Source of the DNA: Actinocorallia populi
GTDB lineage: Bacteria; Actinomycetota; Actinomycetes; Streptosporangiales; Streptosporangiaceae
Direction: 5' to 3'
Length of the DNA stretch: 64,000 bases
NCBI RefSeq assembly: GCF_002995495.1
Contig: NZ_PVZV01000001.1
Location: forward strand, 62,001-126,000
Shown: in pieces, positions 48,696 through 58,786 of the stretch
Position numbering within the stretch: the first letter of the stretch is position 1
Layout of the letters: each line of letters begins with the position of its first letter
Notes under the pieces: model-generated
The model's input: only the letters and a program-made list of their open reading frames with translations
The model's database searches: none
What the model was told of the DNA's origin: nothing
Translations under genes and position numbers: made by a program

Positions 48696-48707
48696 GTCAT
48701 GGGGACC

Positions 48708-49955
48708 TCAGCCGAGGTCGAACTCCTTGGCCGCGTCCGAGGTGAAGGGCTCGGTGGCCTCCACGAGACCGCCCTTGGCCTTGCTGTCGGGGCGCTGGAT
48801 GATGGACTCGCGGGTACCGACCTGGCCGGGCTTGGAGAAGTCGAGGACCGGCATGAGGCCCTCGCTGTCGAAGGCCGACTGCGTCTGGAGGGCCTTGTAG
48901 ACGCCCTCGCGGGTCAGGTCCTTGGAGTCGCAGGCCTTCTTCAGGGACTCGCCGAAGACCTTCGCGGAGACGTAGCCGAACGTGGCACCGCCGTCGAAGA
49001 CGTCCTTCGGGTACTTCTTGGTGTAGTCGCCGACCAGCTTGGCCATCGCGGGAGCGTCCGAGCTCGGCGGCTGGGTGGCGCTGATGTAGTAGAAGTTCGC
49101 CTCGAGGGCCTTGGCGGCCGGGGTGCCCAGCAGCTGCGGGCTGTAGCCGGGGTTGTTGGAGACGATCGGGACGTTGAGGCCGCCCGCGGCGGCGACGCCC
49201 GCCAGCGACGCGGACTGGCGGGGGCCGGCGCTCATGAGGATCGCCTTGACGCCCTCGGACTTCAGCGCGCTGACCTGCGACGTCATGTCGTTGTCGGTGG
49301 GCTTGATGCGCTGCTCGACGACGGTCAGGCCCGCCTTCTCGGCGGCGAACTTGGCGCCGGCCAGGGCGCTCTCGCCGTACTCGCCCTCGAAGTAGACGTG
49401 GCCGATCTTGTCGCCCTTCTTCAGGCCCTTCTCGCGCACCAGGAAGTCGACGCCGTTGATCATCTCCAGCTCGTAGGTGCCGCCCACGATCTGCACGTAG
49501 GGCACCTTGAGCAGCTGGGACGGCCAGGCCGCGGGGATCGTCAGGACCTTGTCCTTGGCCACGTTCTCGGCGATCGCCGCCATGATCGGGGAGCCGATGA
49601 CCTGCGGGAGGCCCACGACCTTCGGCTGGAGCTCGGTGTAGGCGCCCACCGCCTTCTGGACGTCGTAGCCGTGGTCGCGCACGAGCAGCTCCACGTCCCG
49701 TCCACAGACCCCGCCGGCCTGGTTGAGCTGCTCGAAGTACAGCTGCTGCGCCTGGGTGATGCTCTTGCCGAGGGTGGCGTAGACGCCGGTCAGGTCGGTG
49801 AGGGCGCCGAGGGTGATCTTGTCGGCGGTGACGCCGGGACCGGTCTTGACGCCGCCGGAGTCGGTGCCGCCGTCGTCGGTGGCCGACTTGCTGCTGCAGC
49901 CGGCGGCGGTGACGGCCAGGACCGCGAGGCCGATGACGTACTTGCGGAGCTTCAT
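48708..49955 (-). CDS. ABC transporter substrate-binding lipoprotein, branched-chain amino acid type
   Basis: 415 residues. A lipoprotein signal (VTAAGC, Cys20) is followed by Peripla_BP_6 domains: ITLGALTDLTGVYATLGKSITQAQQLYFEQLNQAGGVCGRDVELLVRD, YVQIVGGTYELEMINGVDFLV, GHVYFEGEYGESALAG and VKAILMSAGPRQSASLAG. These proteins capture leucine/isoleucine/valine, amides, urea or aromatics outside the cell; sequence alone does not choose. It is the last gene of the five-gene operon (promoter at 53.4 kb) and is closed by a strong hairpin. The start at 49955 overlaps the permease stop. Confidence 0.9.
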   Translation of the reverse strand: MKLRKYVIGLAVLAVTAAGCSSKSATDDGGTDSGGVKTGPGVTADKITLGALTDLTGVYATLGKSITQAQQLYFEQLNQAGGVCGRDVELLVRDHGYDVQKAVGAYTELQPKVVGLPQVIGSPIMAAIAENVAKDKVLTIPAAWPSQLLKVPYVQIVGGTYELEMINGVDFLVREKGLKKGDKIGHVYFEGEYGESALAGAKFAAEKAGLTVVEQRIKPTDNDMTSQVSALKSEGVKAILMSAGPRQSASLAGVAAAGGLNVPIVSNNPGYSPQLLGTPAAKALEANFYYISATQPPSSDAPAMAKLVGDYTKKYPKDVFDGGATFGYVSAKVFGESLKKACDSKDLTREGVYKALQTQSAFDSEGLMPVLDFSKPGQVGTRESIIQRPDSKAKGGLVEATEPFTSDAAKEFDLG

Positions 49956-50992
49956 GGGGTGGTCTCCTTACGGGGGGTGAGGAAAGGGACACGCAGGCCG
50001 GAGAGCCCGGCGGGCAGGAAGAGGACGATGACGACGACCGCGCCGCCGTACAGGTAGCGGGCCGCGTCGGAGGGGGCGACGCCCTCGCCGCCGGCCGCCG
50101 CGACCAGCGGGAGCGAGTCGCTGTAGCGGGTGAGCAGCTGCGGGAGGAGGGTGACGAACGCCGCGCCGACGACCGCGCCGGCCACCGAGCCGAGACCGCC
50201 GATGACGATCATGGCGAGGTACTCGAAGGCCAGGAGCACGCCGAAGTAGTCCGGCACGGCCCGCTGGAACGCCAGCGCCAGCAGCACCCCGGCGAGCCCG
50301 GCGTACATCGACGAGAGCGTGAACACCGCGCTGCGCATCCGGGCGACGGGCACGCCGAGCACGCCCGCGGCGATCTGCTGGTCGCGGATGAGGTTCATCG
50401 CGCGCCCGGGGCGGCCGTTCAGCACCCCGTACGCGAACCAGGCGGCCAGGCCGAGCAGGACGAGCCCGAAGAACCACAACCGTTCCTGCGCGCCGAACGG
50501 CACGCCCATCACGACGAGGTCGGTCGAGCCGTCGAACGGGAAGCCGAAGAGGTTCATCGGCTCCACGGAGCGGCCGTTGTACCCGCCGGTGACCTTCTCG
50601 AAGTTGAACAGCACGTGCTGCCCCACGAAGATCAGCGCGAGGGAGGCGATGCCGAGGTACATCCCCGACAGCCGGCCGGCGATCGGGCTGAACGCCAGCC
50701 CGGCCAGGCCCGCCAGCACCACGGCGAGCACCGCGGCCAGCGGCGTGGGCAGGCCGAGACCCGCCACGTGCCCGTCGGACTCCCCGGCGAAGTACACGTA
50801 CCCGTACGCGCCGATCGCGAGGAAGAACGAGTGGCCTATCGACAACTGGCCCGTCGAGCCGGTGAGCAGGTTCAGGCCGATCGCGCCGATCGCGGCGGCC
50901 ATCACGAACAGGCCCGCCTGCAGCCAGAACATGTCCAGGTAGAACGGAGGGAGCAGCAGCAGGAGGAGCGGAGCCCAGCGCAGCTTAGACAC
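49952..50992 (-). CDS. livM: ABC transporter permease, LivM type
   Basis: 346 residues with eight to ten membrane segments. LivM-type landmarks are GLNLLTGSTGQLSIGHSFFLAIGAYGYVY near residues 40-70, SGMYLGIASLALIFVGQ, and the EAA-like FALLLAFEYLAMIVIGGLGSVAGAVVGAAFV region near 255-285. The C-terminal tail is basic. It pairs with LivH to form the channel; the stop overlaps the next gene and the start overlaps LivH by 8 bases. Confidence 0.9.
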   Translation of the reverse strand: MSKLRWAPLLLLLLPPFYLDMFWLQAGLFVMAAAIGAIGLNLLTGSTGQLSIGHSFFLAIGAYGYVYFAGESDGHVAGLGLPTPLAAVLAVVLAGLAGLAFSPIAGRLSGMYLGIASLALIFVGQHVLFNFEKVTGGYNGRSVEPMNLFGFPFDGSTDLVVMGVPFGAQERLWFFGLVLLGLAAWFAYGVLNGRPGRAMNLIRDQQIAAGVLGVPVARMRSAVFTLSSMYAGLAGVLLALAFQRAVPDYFGVLLAFEYLAMIVIGGLGSVAGAVVGAAFVTLLPQLLTRYSDSLPLVAAAGGEGVAPSDAARYLYGGAVVVIVLFLPAGLSGLRVPFLTPRKETTP

Positions 50993-51872
50993 GGGAGGCC
51001 TCCCGGGTGCCGAAGAGGCCGGAGGGCCGGACCAGCAGGATGACGATCATGACGGCGTAGGGGGCGACGTCGCCGAGGCCGCGGCCCAGGAACGACAACT
51101 CGTTCTGGTAGCCGCCCACCAGCGCCTCGGTGAGGCCGATGAGCAGGCCGCCGACCAGGGCGCCCGTCATGGAGTCGAGCCCGCCGAGGATCGCGGCCGG
51201 GAATGCCTTCAACGCCACCAGGGACGTCGTGCGGTCCAGGCCGGGCGTGGGGAAGGCGGCGATGAAGACCGCGGCGACCGCGGCCAGCGCGCCCGCCACG
51301 CACCACGCCGACATCGAGATGCGGCCCAGGCGGATGCCCATGAGAGCGGCCGTCTCGGAGTCCTCGGCCACCGCCCGCATCGAGATGCCCCACGGGGTGT
51401 ACTTGAACGCGGCGAGGAACAGGGCGATCAGCACGGCGGCGACGATCAGCGCGGCGATGCGCGTCTGCGCGATCGTGATGCCGCCGAACTGCACCACCTT
51501 GTTGCCCCACGGGTCGCCGAGGGCCAGGACGGACGTGCCCAGGCGCCTGCTCAGCTCGGCCGTCAGCACGATGTCGATGCCGATCGTCGCGATCCCGATC
51601 ACGTCGCGGCGGGCTTTGGCGCGCCGCAGGAGGAAGAACTCCACGAACGCGCCGACCGCGGCCGCCACGACGATGCCGACGGCCAGCGCCCCGACGAAAC
51701 CGAAGTCGTCGTGGAAGACCGCCGTCACGTAGCCGCCCAGGAGCAGCAGGGACGCGTGCGCGAAGTTCACCACCTCGGTGGCCTTGAAGATGACCACGAA
51801 GCCGAGCGCGATGAGCGCGTACACGGCCCCGAGGCTCAGGCCGTTGATGAGCAGTTCCAGCAGCCTCGTCAT
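50985..51872 (-). CDS. livH: ABC transporter permease, LivH type
   Basis: 295 residues from ATG 51872. It begins in the classical way (LLELLINGLSLGAVYALIALGFVVIFKATEVVNFAHASLLLLGGYV) and has the EAA loop LVALKAFPAAILGGLDSMTGALVGGLLIGLTEALVGGY near 225-260. Seven to eight membrane segments. The ATG overlaps the LivG stop by 4 bases. Confidence 0.92.
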   Translation of the reverse strand: MTRLLELLINGLSLGAVYALIALGFVVIFKATEVVNFAHASLLLLGGYVTAVFHDDFGFVGALAVGIVVAAAVGAFVEFFLLRRAKARRDVIGIATIGIDIVLTAELSRRLGTSVLALGDPWGNKVVQFGGITIAQTRIAALIVAAVLIALFLAAFKYTPWGISMRAVAEDSETAALMGIRLGRISMSAWCVAGALAAVAAVFIAAFPTPGLDRTTSLVALKAFPAAILGGLDSMTGALVGGLLIGLTEALVGGYQNELSFLGRGLGDVAPYAVMIVILLVRPSGLFGTREASRV

Positions 51873-52645
51873 GAGACCTCCTCTCCCAGGTAGGCCCGCA
51901 GGACTTCGGGGTTCTCCTGAACCTCGGCGGGCGTGCCGGTGGCGATGCGCTTGCCGAAGTCCAGGACGGTGACCTCGTCCGCGAGGCGCATGACCATGCC
52001 CATGTCGTGTTCGACCAGCAGGACGGAGATCCCCAACGCCTCCCGGACGGAGACGATCAGGCCCGCCATGCTCAGCCGTTCGGTGGCGTTCATCCCGGCC
52101 ACGGGCTCGTCCAACATCAGAAGGCGCGGCTCTCCGCACAGGGCGCGAGCCAGTTCGACGCGCTTCTGGTCGCCGTAAGGCAGACCGCCTACGGGGATTT
52201 TCAAGTGGTGGGCGACACCCACGAAGTCGGCGATCTCCCGGACGCGTTCGCGGTGTCTCCTCTCCTCGCGCAACGCGGAGGGCCAGCGCAGACCGGCCCG
52301 GACGATGCCCGTCTTCATCAGCCTGTACCTGCCGAGAAGAAGGTTGTCCTCTACTGACAGGGCCGCCGACAACGCCAGATTCTGGAACGTCCGTGAGACG
52401 CCGAGCGCACCCACACGGTGCGGGGACATCGTCGTCAGGTCACGCCGGCCGAAGTGCACGCTGCCCGAAGTGGCCTTGTAGACGCCCGACAGGACGTTGA
52501 AGCAGGTGGATTTCCCGGCTCCGTTGGGGCCGATCACGGCGTGGAGCGTCCCGGGATGCACCGTGAAGCTCACCGAGTCGAGGGCCACGAGCCCGGAGAA
52601 CCTGACCGTGAGGTCCTTGACCACCAGTTCCGGTATCGCGCTCAT
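51869..52645 (-). CDS. livG: ABC transporter ATP-binding protein, LivG type
   Basis: 258 residues from ATG 52645 (GGGAAGG upstream; the frame extends three codons to an in-frame GTG). Walker A GPNGAGKST (about 39-47), a LivG-specific Q-loop region ALGVSRTFQNLALSAALSVEDNLLLGRY, the signature as LPYGDQKRVELARAL in place of LSGGQ, Walker B LLMLDEPVAGM and switch His in LLVEHDMGMVM. It powers the transporter from the cytosol with LivF. Confidence 0.92.
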   Translation of the reverse strand: MSAIPELVVKDLTVRFSGLVALDSVSFTVHPGTLHAVIGPNGAGKSTCFNVLSGVYKATSGSVHFGRRDLTTMSPHRVGALGVSRTFQNLALSAALSVEDNLLLGRYRLMKTGIVRAGLRWPSALREERRHRERVREIADFVGVAHHLKIPVGGLPYGDQKRVELARALCGEPRLLMLDEPVAGMNATERLSMAGLIVSVREALGISVLLVEHDMGMVMRLADEVTVLDFGKRIATGTPAEVQENPEVLRAYLGEEVS

Positions 52646-53439
52646 CCTTCCCACCTCGAAAGCGTTCGGGTGCCGAAGGCGACCGGGATCTGCTCGTCGA
52701 CGACGCCCATGTAGCGCTGGCGGACCTCGTCACTGGCGGCCAGCTCGGCGGCGGGACCGCGCAGCGCGACCTTCCCGACGTCCAGCACGTAGGCGTAGTG
52801 GGCGAGCCGCAGCGCCAGCGCCGCGTTCTGCTCGACGAGCAGGACCGACGTGCCCTGCTCGTTGATCTCGGTGATCGTCTTGGCGATGGTCTGGGCCATC
52901 AGCGGGGCCAGGCCCAGCGTCGGCTCGTCCAGCAGGAGGACCTTCGGACGCGCCATCAGCGCACGGCCCATCGCGAGCATCTGCTGCTCACCGCCGGAGA
53001 GCAGCGACGCACGCTGCTTGCGGCGTTCGGCGAGGACGGGGAACAGGTCGAAGACCCGCTTCCTGGTGGACTCCGGGGCGTGGAATCCGCCCACCTTCAA
53101 GTTCTCCTCGACCGTCATACGGCCGAAGACGCGGCGCCCTTCGGGTGCCTGGACGATGCCGGTCTCGACGATGCGGTGCGCGGGAGACGTGTTCAGGCTG
53201 ACGCCCGAGTACGTGACCTTCCCGGAGGTGACGACTCCCCCGTGGAAGCGCAACGTGCCGGAGATGGCACGCATCAACGTCGTCTTGCCGGCGCCGTTGG
53301 CACCGAGGACGGTGACGATCTCACCTTGCGGCACGTCCAAGGAGACCTCGTGCAGTGCACGTACGGCACGCCCGTAGGAGACCGTCAGGTCCCGTACGGA
53401 CAGGGCCGCTTGCGCCCGCACATCTGGCGGTTTCAACAT
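52642..53439 (-). CDS. livF: ABC transporter ATP-binding protein, LivF type
   Basis: 265 residues from ATG 53439, chosen because GAGGAGG lies directly in front. Walker A GANGAGKTT, the LivF hallmark APEGRRVFGRMTVEENL, signature LLSGGEQQMLAMGRALM, Walker B VLLLDEPTLGLAPLM and switch region LLVEQNAALAL. It is the first gene of the operon livF-livG-livH-livM-binding protein, all overlapping by 4-8 bases, and is divergent from a PucR-type regulator. Confidence 0.92.
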   Translation of the reverse strand: MLKPPDVRAQAALSVRDLTVSYGRAVRALHEVSLDVPQGEIVTVLGANGAGKTTLMRAISGTLRFHGGVVTSGKVTYSGVSLNTSPAHRIVETGIVQAPEGRRVFGRMTVEENLKVGGFHAPESTRKRVFDLFPVLAERRKQRASLLSGGEQQMLAMGRALMARPKVLLLDEPTLGLAPLMAQTIAKTITEINEQGTSVLLVEQNAALALRLAHYAYVLDVGKVALRGPAAELAASDEVRQRYMGVVDEQIPVAFGTRTLSRWEG

Positions 53440-53523
53440 GATCCTCCTCACAGACGGTGCAAGGAGGATGCGCTCTGCGCCCCCGTCCAGGCGATAGGCG
53501 TCGGACCTGGATCAAGGGGCGCG

Positions 53524-53543
53524 ATTGGGCGGACGCACAACCG
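53524..53543. repeat. Operator-like repeat 1 in the liv/PucR divergent region
   Basis: ATTGGGCGGACGCACAACCG. Arms TTGGGC and GCACAA are near-symmetric (one mismatch). It matches the copy at 53598-53617 in 16 of 20 positions, differing only in the four-base centre. Confidence 0.65.
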
Positions 53544-53597
53544 CCCACGCCAGAGCGCCCCGCCGTCCAGCCGCCGACCGGAGACGCGGCCGCCGCC

Positions 53598-53617
53598 ATT
53601 GGGCACATGCACAACCG
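53598..53617. repeat. Operator-like repeat 2 in the liv/PucR divergent region
   Basis: ATTGGGCACATGCACAACCG, the direct repeat of site 1, starting 74 bases after it, close to seven turns of the helix. Confidence 0.65.
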
Positions 53618-53681
53618 GAACACCCGGCGGCGTGCCGCGGGCCCATGGACCGCGGGAAACCGGTGGGCCAGCATCGTGTCA

Positions 53682-54809
53682 ATGAGCGAACTTCGGCTTC
53701 ACAGGTGGCTGGCGGGACGGCTTCCCGAACTCACGTCGCGCCTGTCGGAGGAACTGCAGCGGCAGGTGCCGTTCTACGCCGGGCAGCCGCAGGCCGTCCT
53801 GGACGGGCCGCTGCGGCAGGCGATAGAGGCGAACCTGCGGATCTCCCTGCGGGTGCTGCAGGAGCGGCGCGCGTTCAACGCCGAAGAACGTGCGGAGGTC
53901 ATCGCGTGGTCGGCGCTGAGAGCCGAGCAGGGGGTGCCGCTGGAGGCCGTGCTCACCGCCTATCTCCTGGCCGTCGAGCTGTGCTGGAAGGCGCTCATGG
54001 AGGAGGCACGCCCTGATGAGGCCGAAGAACTGGGTGCGCTGGGGCTTCATCTGTTCGGTTATCTGCGTTCGGCCGCACCCGCGGTGACGTTGGCGCATGT
54101 GCAGCGGCACGGGGAACAGCAGGAAGCACGTCGCGCGATGCTCGAAGCCCTGCTTTCGGGGGCTCCTGCCGGTGATCTGGCGAGCGGGGCAGGTGTTCCG
54201 CTGGCCGCCTCGTACGAGGTGCTCGTCTTGCGGACGGCGGAAGGCGGGAACCTCACGGCATCGCAAGCCGCATTGGACGCCTATGCCGAAGCGCGTGTAC
54301 TCGCCAGATTCGACGGCGACACAGGAACGGCGCTGTTGCCTGTGCGGGCCGATCTACGGCTGGACGAGCTCATGGCGGGGATCGTCTCCTCCTCTGAACA
54401 TCCTGTGACAATCTCCGCGGCCCTGGCCGAAAGAACGGAAAGCGTGCCGGCCGCCTTGCGGGAGGCCACCGAAGTGGCCGAACTCGTCACCCGCCTGGGG
54501 CGTCCGCCGGGGCTGTACCGCATGGAGGACGTCCTGCTGGAGTACCAGCTGGCCCGTCCCGGCAACGCCCTGGCGCAACTGGCGGCCAAGCTGGACCCGT
54601 TGGACGAGCGTCCCGAGCTGATGGACACACTGCGCGTCTATGTCCGCAACGGGCACAACCGGCGGCAGTCCGCCCTTGATCTCCAGGTGCACCGCAACAC
54701 CCTGGACTACCGGCTGCGCAACATCGCCGCCCTCACCGGACTCGACCCGTCCGGGGCCGAGGGCTTCCGGCTGCTGGCGGCGGCGCTGACCGCCCGCGCG
54801 TTGTGCTGA
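53682..54809 (+). CDS. PucR/CdaR-type transcriptional regulator
   Basis: 375 residues from ATG 53682. The N-terminal half is a helical sensor domain (RsbRD-like: SELRLHRWLAGRLPELTSRLSEELQRQVPFYAGQP). A GGDEF-like middle (about 170-290) contains AASYEVLVLRTAEGG. The C-terminal HTH_30 is complete: YVRNGHNRRQSALDLQVHRNTLDYRLRNIAALTGLD. Proteins of this class activate catabolic or uptake operons. It is divergent from the livFGHM operon with 242 bases between, where twin repeats lie, so it is the likely activator of that transporter. Confidence 0.88.
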   Translation: MSELRLHRWLAGRLPELTSRLSEELQRQVPFYAGQPQAVLDGPLRQAIEANLRISLRVLQERRAFNAEERAEVIAWSALRAEQGVPLEAVLTAYLLAVELCWKALMEEARPDEAEELGALGLHLFGYLRSAAPAVTLAHVQRHGEQQEARRAMLEALLSGAPAGDLASGAGVPLAASYEVLVLRTAEGGNLTASQAALDAYAEARVLARFDGDTGTALLPVRADLRLDELMAGIVSSSEHPVTISAALAERTESVPAALREATEVAELVTRLGRPPGLYRMEDVLLEYQLARPGNALAQLAAKLDPLDERPELMDTLRVYVRNGHNRRQSALDLQVHRNTLDYRLRNIAALTGLDPSGAEGFRLLAAALTARALC

Positions 54810-54920
54810 GGCCCCGGTGAACGGGGGTACGCCATGTCTCCACAGTGGAGCCTGGCGGCGACGGGCCTGTTGTGCCTACGCTGGGTCCGAATTATCTAAC
54901 CTGATTCGGAGACTCCCCCC

Positions 54921-55394
54921 ATGAGCAAACGCGACGCGATCAAGATGACCGACGAGGAGCTGGGCGCGTTCCTGGCCGCAGAACGCAAGGTCCAGATCGC
55001 GAGCCTGGGCAAGGACGGCGCGCCCCACCTGGTCACGATGTTCTACACCCTGTGGGACGGCAAGATCGCCTTCACCACCTACAAGAACTCCCAGAAAGTG
55101 CTCAACCTCCAGCGCAACCCCGTGATGACCTGTCTGGTGGAGGCCGGCACCGACTACAACGAGCTGCGCGGCGCCAGCCTCACCGGCAACGCCCTCGTCA
55201 CCGACGACCCGGAGATCCTCCACCCGGTCGGCATCGTCGTCGGGCACCAGATCATCGGCATGGAGCCGCCGAAGGACCCCGCCGAGGCCGACCCCGCCAT
55301 CGTCGAGGGCATCCTGCACATGATGCGCAAGCGCGTCGTGGTCATCCTGGAGCCCACGAAGATCACCTCCTGGGACCACGCCAAGCTGGGGTGA
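54921..55394 (+). CDS. PPOX-class flavin/F420-binding protein
   Basis: 157 residues. The split beta-barrel of the FDOR/PNPOx-like group is visible: MTDEELGAFLAAERKVQIASLGKDGAPHLVTMFYTLWDGKIAFTTYKNSQKVLNLQRNPVMTCLVEAG, typical of F420-binding FDOR-B enzymes with the KVLNLQRNP motif. It would use F420 or a flavin to reduce or bind an unknown substrate. A signal peptide is absent. The gene stands alone ahead of the rho leader. Confidence 0.88.
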   Translation: MSKRDAIKMTDEELGAFLAAERKVQIASLGKDGAPHLVTMFYTLWDGKIAFTTYKNSQKVLNLQRNPVMTCLVEAGTDYNELRGASLTGNALVTDDPEILHPVGIVVGHQIIGMEPPKDPAEADPAIVEGILHMMRKRVVVILEPTKITSWDHAKLG

Positions 55395-55580
55395 CGAGCA
55401 GCGCGCGGGGTGTGTTATCATCCAGGGGAGGCGAAGATTCTTTCCGCTGATCCAGCGAACCGCCTTTCTTCTCTCGGCTCGACGCCGATCCCCGCGCGCT
55501 CAGCGCCTTCCTTTCGCGCAGCGCCTCTCGTTCGCACGGCGAAACCCGTCTTTCGCGTGCCGCCTCCCCTGGGACAGCCC
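55395..55580 (+). promoter_or_regulatory. Pyrimidine-rich leader of the rho-like gene
   Basis: A TATCAT -10-like box (55426-55431, preceded by TGTGT) starts a leader of about 140 bases that is rich in C and T and visibly poor in G through 55440-55560, for example CCTTTCTTCTCTCGG. C-rich, G-poor, weakly structured RNA is what Rho loads on (rut). It could make rho autoregulated, as in E. coli. Inferred from composition only. Confidence 0.4.
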
Positions 55581-56732
<1,152 letters not shown>

Positions 56733-57112
56733 CCCGCCCCGCCGTTCCCACCGTTCCAGCGAATCCGCGCCGTTCGGCGAACCCGAAAGAGCACCGCAGA
56801 AAATCCAGCCTTTTCGTCCCCGATGTCTTTTTCTTCGGGAAGGTCGCACCGAAAAACGGGATGTACTTTTCCGAGACGGCGACCCCGCCGATCCCGCGGC
56901 GAAGGCCACCCCTGCATCCTGGCTGTTCGAAGCCCTGGCCGGGACCGTGCCGCCGGCGCCTCCGGTTCCCGAGGCCCCCGCCCCACCGGCCATCGAGCGC
57001 CTCTGCAGAGCCGCCGACTTCCTTCGAGCGCCCTCCGGTCCGCCATTTGGCAGGAAATATCCGTCCAGTAGCCTTACAGGCGTTTCGGTGCGCCCACCAA
57101 GGACCGGGGACC
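56733..57112. other. Gap after rho, no firm gene
   Basis: AT-richer stretches at 56790-56870 with CTTTTTCTTCGGG runs may include a terminator. From about 56860 to 57080 a frame without a start reads plausibly as protein (PASWLFEALAGTVPPAPPVPEAPAPP, IERLCRAADFLRAPSG) and may be a remnant. Confidence 0.35.
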
Positions 57113-58528
57113 ATGAACCCGATGAAAATAGCCGCGTGCGCCGGCGGGGCTTTTCTCCTAGGAAGCTCGCTCGGTTTTCTCTTCGGGGGGAGCGGCGACC
57201 TGGTGAGCTTCATTGTGTTCGCCGTGTTGCTCGTCGCGGGCATCCTCCTCGCCGCCCTCAACCTTGAGGGAGCGAAGTCCGGGGAAGTGGGCGGTCTTGG
57301 ATGCGTGGTGATGGTCGTCGCGCTCCTGCTCGGAGGCGTGGCGGGGTACGGCGTCGGAGACCGCTCACGTGACGCGCGGATGGTCCCCGCCTGGGAGATC
57401 GAGGCGGACCTGCCCGCCAGCCTGGAGGGCAAGGGCATGTGGATGGCCGGCGACTCGGTGGTGCGGGTCCGCTCCGACGGGGCCGTCGCCTACGGGATGG
57501 ACGGGCGGGTGCGCTGGAAGTACGGACTCCAGGGCGCGCAGGTCGTCTGCATGATGAGCCCGAACGCGGGCGGGGGCGCGGGCGTGGGACTCATCGGGTA
57601 CGCGGAGGAGGACAAACCCTGCCGCCAGGTGGTGGCGCTGGACACCGCCACGGGAAAGGTGCTGTGGAAGCGCGTTCTGGGTGAGTTCGTGCATTCCTTC
57701 AGCCTGATCGGAGTGCTGGCGGTCGCTTCCGAGGCGGCGGTCCTGCCCGCAGCCGACGGGGTACGGGCCTTCGATCCGCGCTCCGGTAAGGAGCTGTGGA
57801 AAGCACGGGCGAAGCGCGGTTGCGCCTTCGAACCCGCCGAGGACGAGCTCGGGATCTCCGCAGGACGGCTCGCCGTCGTCTGGCGGTGCAAGAAGCGGGT
57901 CCTTCTGGAGTCCATCGACGTCACGACCGGAAAGCCGATCTGGTCCGTCCCGGTACCCGGACAACGGAAGATCGAGACCGTCTCCGTCCTGTCCGCCGAA
58001 CCGGCGGTCATCCGGGTGCGGGAGAAAGGAGAAGGCGGCGACGACCGGATCCTGGCCTTCACCGGCGACGCGGAACCCTCCGGCGTCATACCGGTCACCG
58101 GCAGGGAGGGGCGGATCCCCTTCGACGACCCGTCCTTTCCCCTCGTCCATGGGATGAGCGTGCAGGTCCGGAACGGGATGATCTACGCCCTGCGCGACCG
58201 CGACAGGGACGTGGACAACATGATGACCGCCTACGGGCTCGACGGCCGGCCTCTCTGGAGCCGTACCTGGGATATGGGCCAGGTGGACGCGTTCTCCGTC
58301 CAGGACGACGGGATCGTCCTCGTCTACGAGGGATACAAGGGGCACCCGGACCGGGTGACGGTCCTTGACCTCCGCACCGGCGAGGACACGTCATCCCACC
58401 ACCTCTACGACAACTCCTATTATTTCGGCTCCTTCCCCGCCTGGACCCACCGTCACCACGGCCTGACCCTGGTGGCCACTCCCGCCTCGGGCTCCCCGCT
58501 CGTGGCGTATCGCAAGGACAAGGACTGA
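57113..58528 (+). CDS. Membrane-anchored PQQ-like beta-propeller protein
   Basis: 471 residues from ATG 57113 behind AAGGACCGGGGA. Three N-terminal membrane segments (about 5-27, 32-50, 60-80) precede a beta-propeller of PQQ/WD-like blades with repeats of the form D-G-x-x-R-W-K-Y and AxDxxTGKxLW: VAYGMDGRVRWKYG, QVVALDTATGKVLWK, VRAFDPRSGKELWKA, IDVTTGKPIWSV, AYGLDGRPLWSRTW, LDLRTGEDTSS. Cys pairs occur in blades. No enzyme motif; the family often acts in protein complexes at the envelope, like BamB. Orientation (propeller outside) is inferred. Confidence 0.82.
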   Translation: MNPMKIAACAGGAFLLGSSLGFLFGGSGDLVSFIVFAVLLVAGILLAALNLEGAKSGEVGGLGCVVMVVALLLGGVAGYGVGDRSRDARMVPAWEIEADLPASLEGKGMWMAGDSVVRVRSDGAVAYGMDGRVRWKYGLQGAQVVCMMSPNAGGGAGVGLIGYAEEDKPCRQVVALDTATGKVLWKRVLGEFVHSFSLIGVLAVASEAAVLPAADGVRAFDPRSGKELWKARAKRGCAFEPAEDELGISAGRLAVVWRCKKRVLLESIDVTTGKPIWSVPVPGQRKIETVSVLSAEPAVIRVREKGEGGDDRILAFTGDAEPSGVIPVTGREGRIPFDDPSFPLVHGMSVQVRNGMIYALRDRDRDVDNMMTAYGLDGRPLWSRTWDMGQVDAFSVQDDGIVLVYEGYKGHPDRVTVLDLRTGEDTSSHHLYDNSYYFGSFPAWTHRHHGLTLVATPASGSPLVAYRKDKD

Positions 58529-58786
58529 GAGCCGCGACGAGACACCCTGCCTGAAGGCGCGTCGACCGGCCTCGCCGCAGACGGCCCACAGGGCGCCGAC
58601 CGCGGCAGGAACCGCTCGCAGAGCACGATCAGGGCTCCGTCGAAGACCGCCCGCAGGGCTTCGGCTCCACCGGAGAACGCCTCCAGAGGACCCCGGCTCC
58701 GCTGGAGAACATCTCCGCAGAGCCTCGGCCGCGGCGCAGGCGTCGACAGGGCTTTGTCCGGGGTGGTCCTCGGGCGGCGGCCGGGG

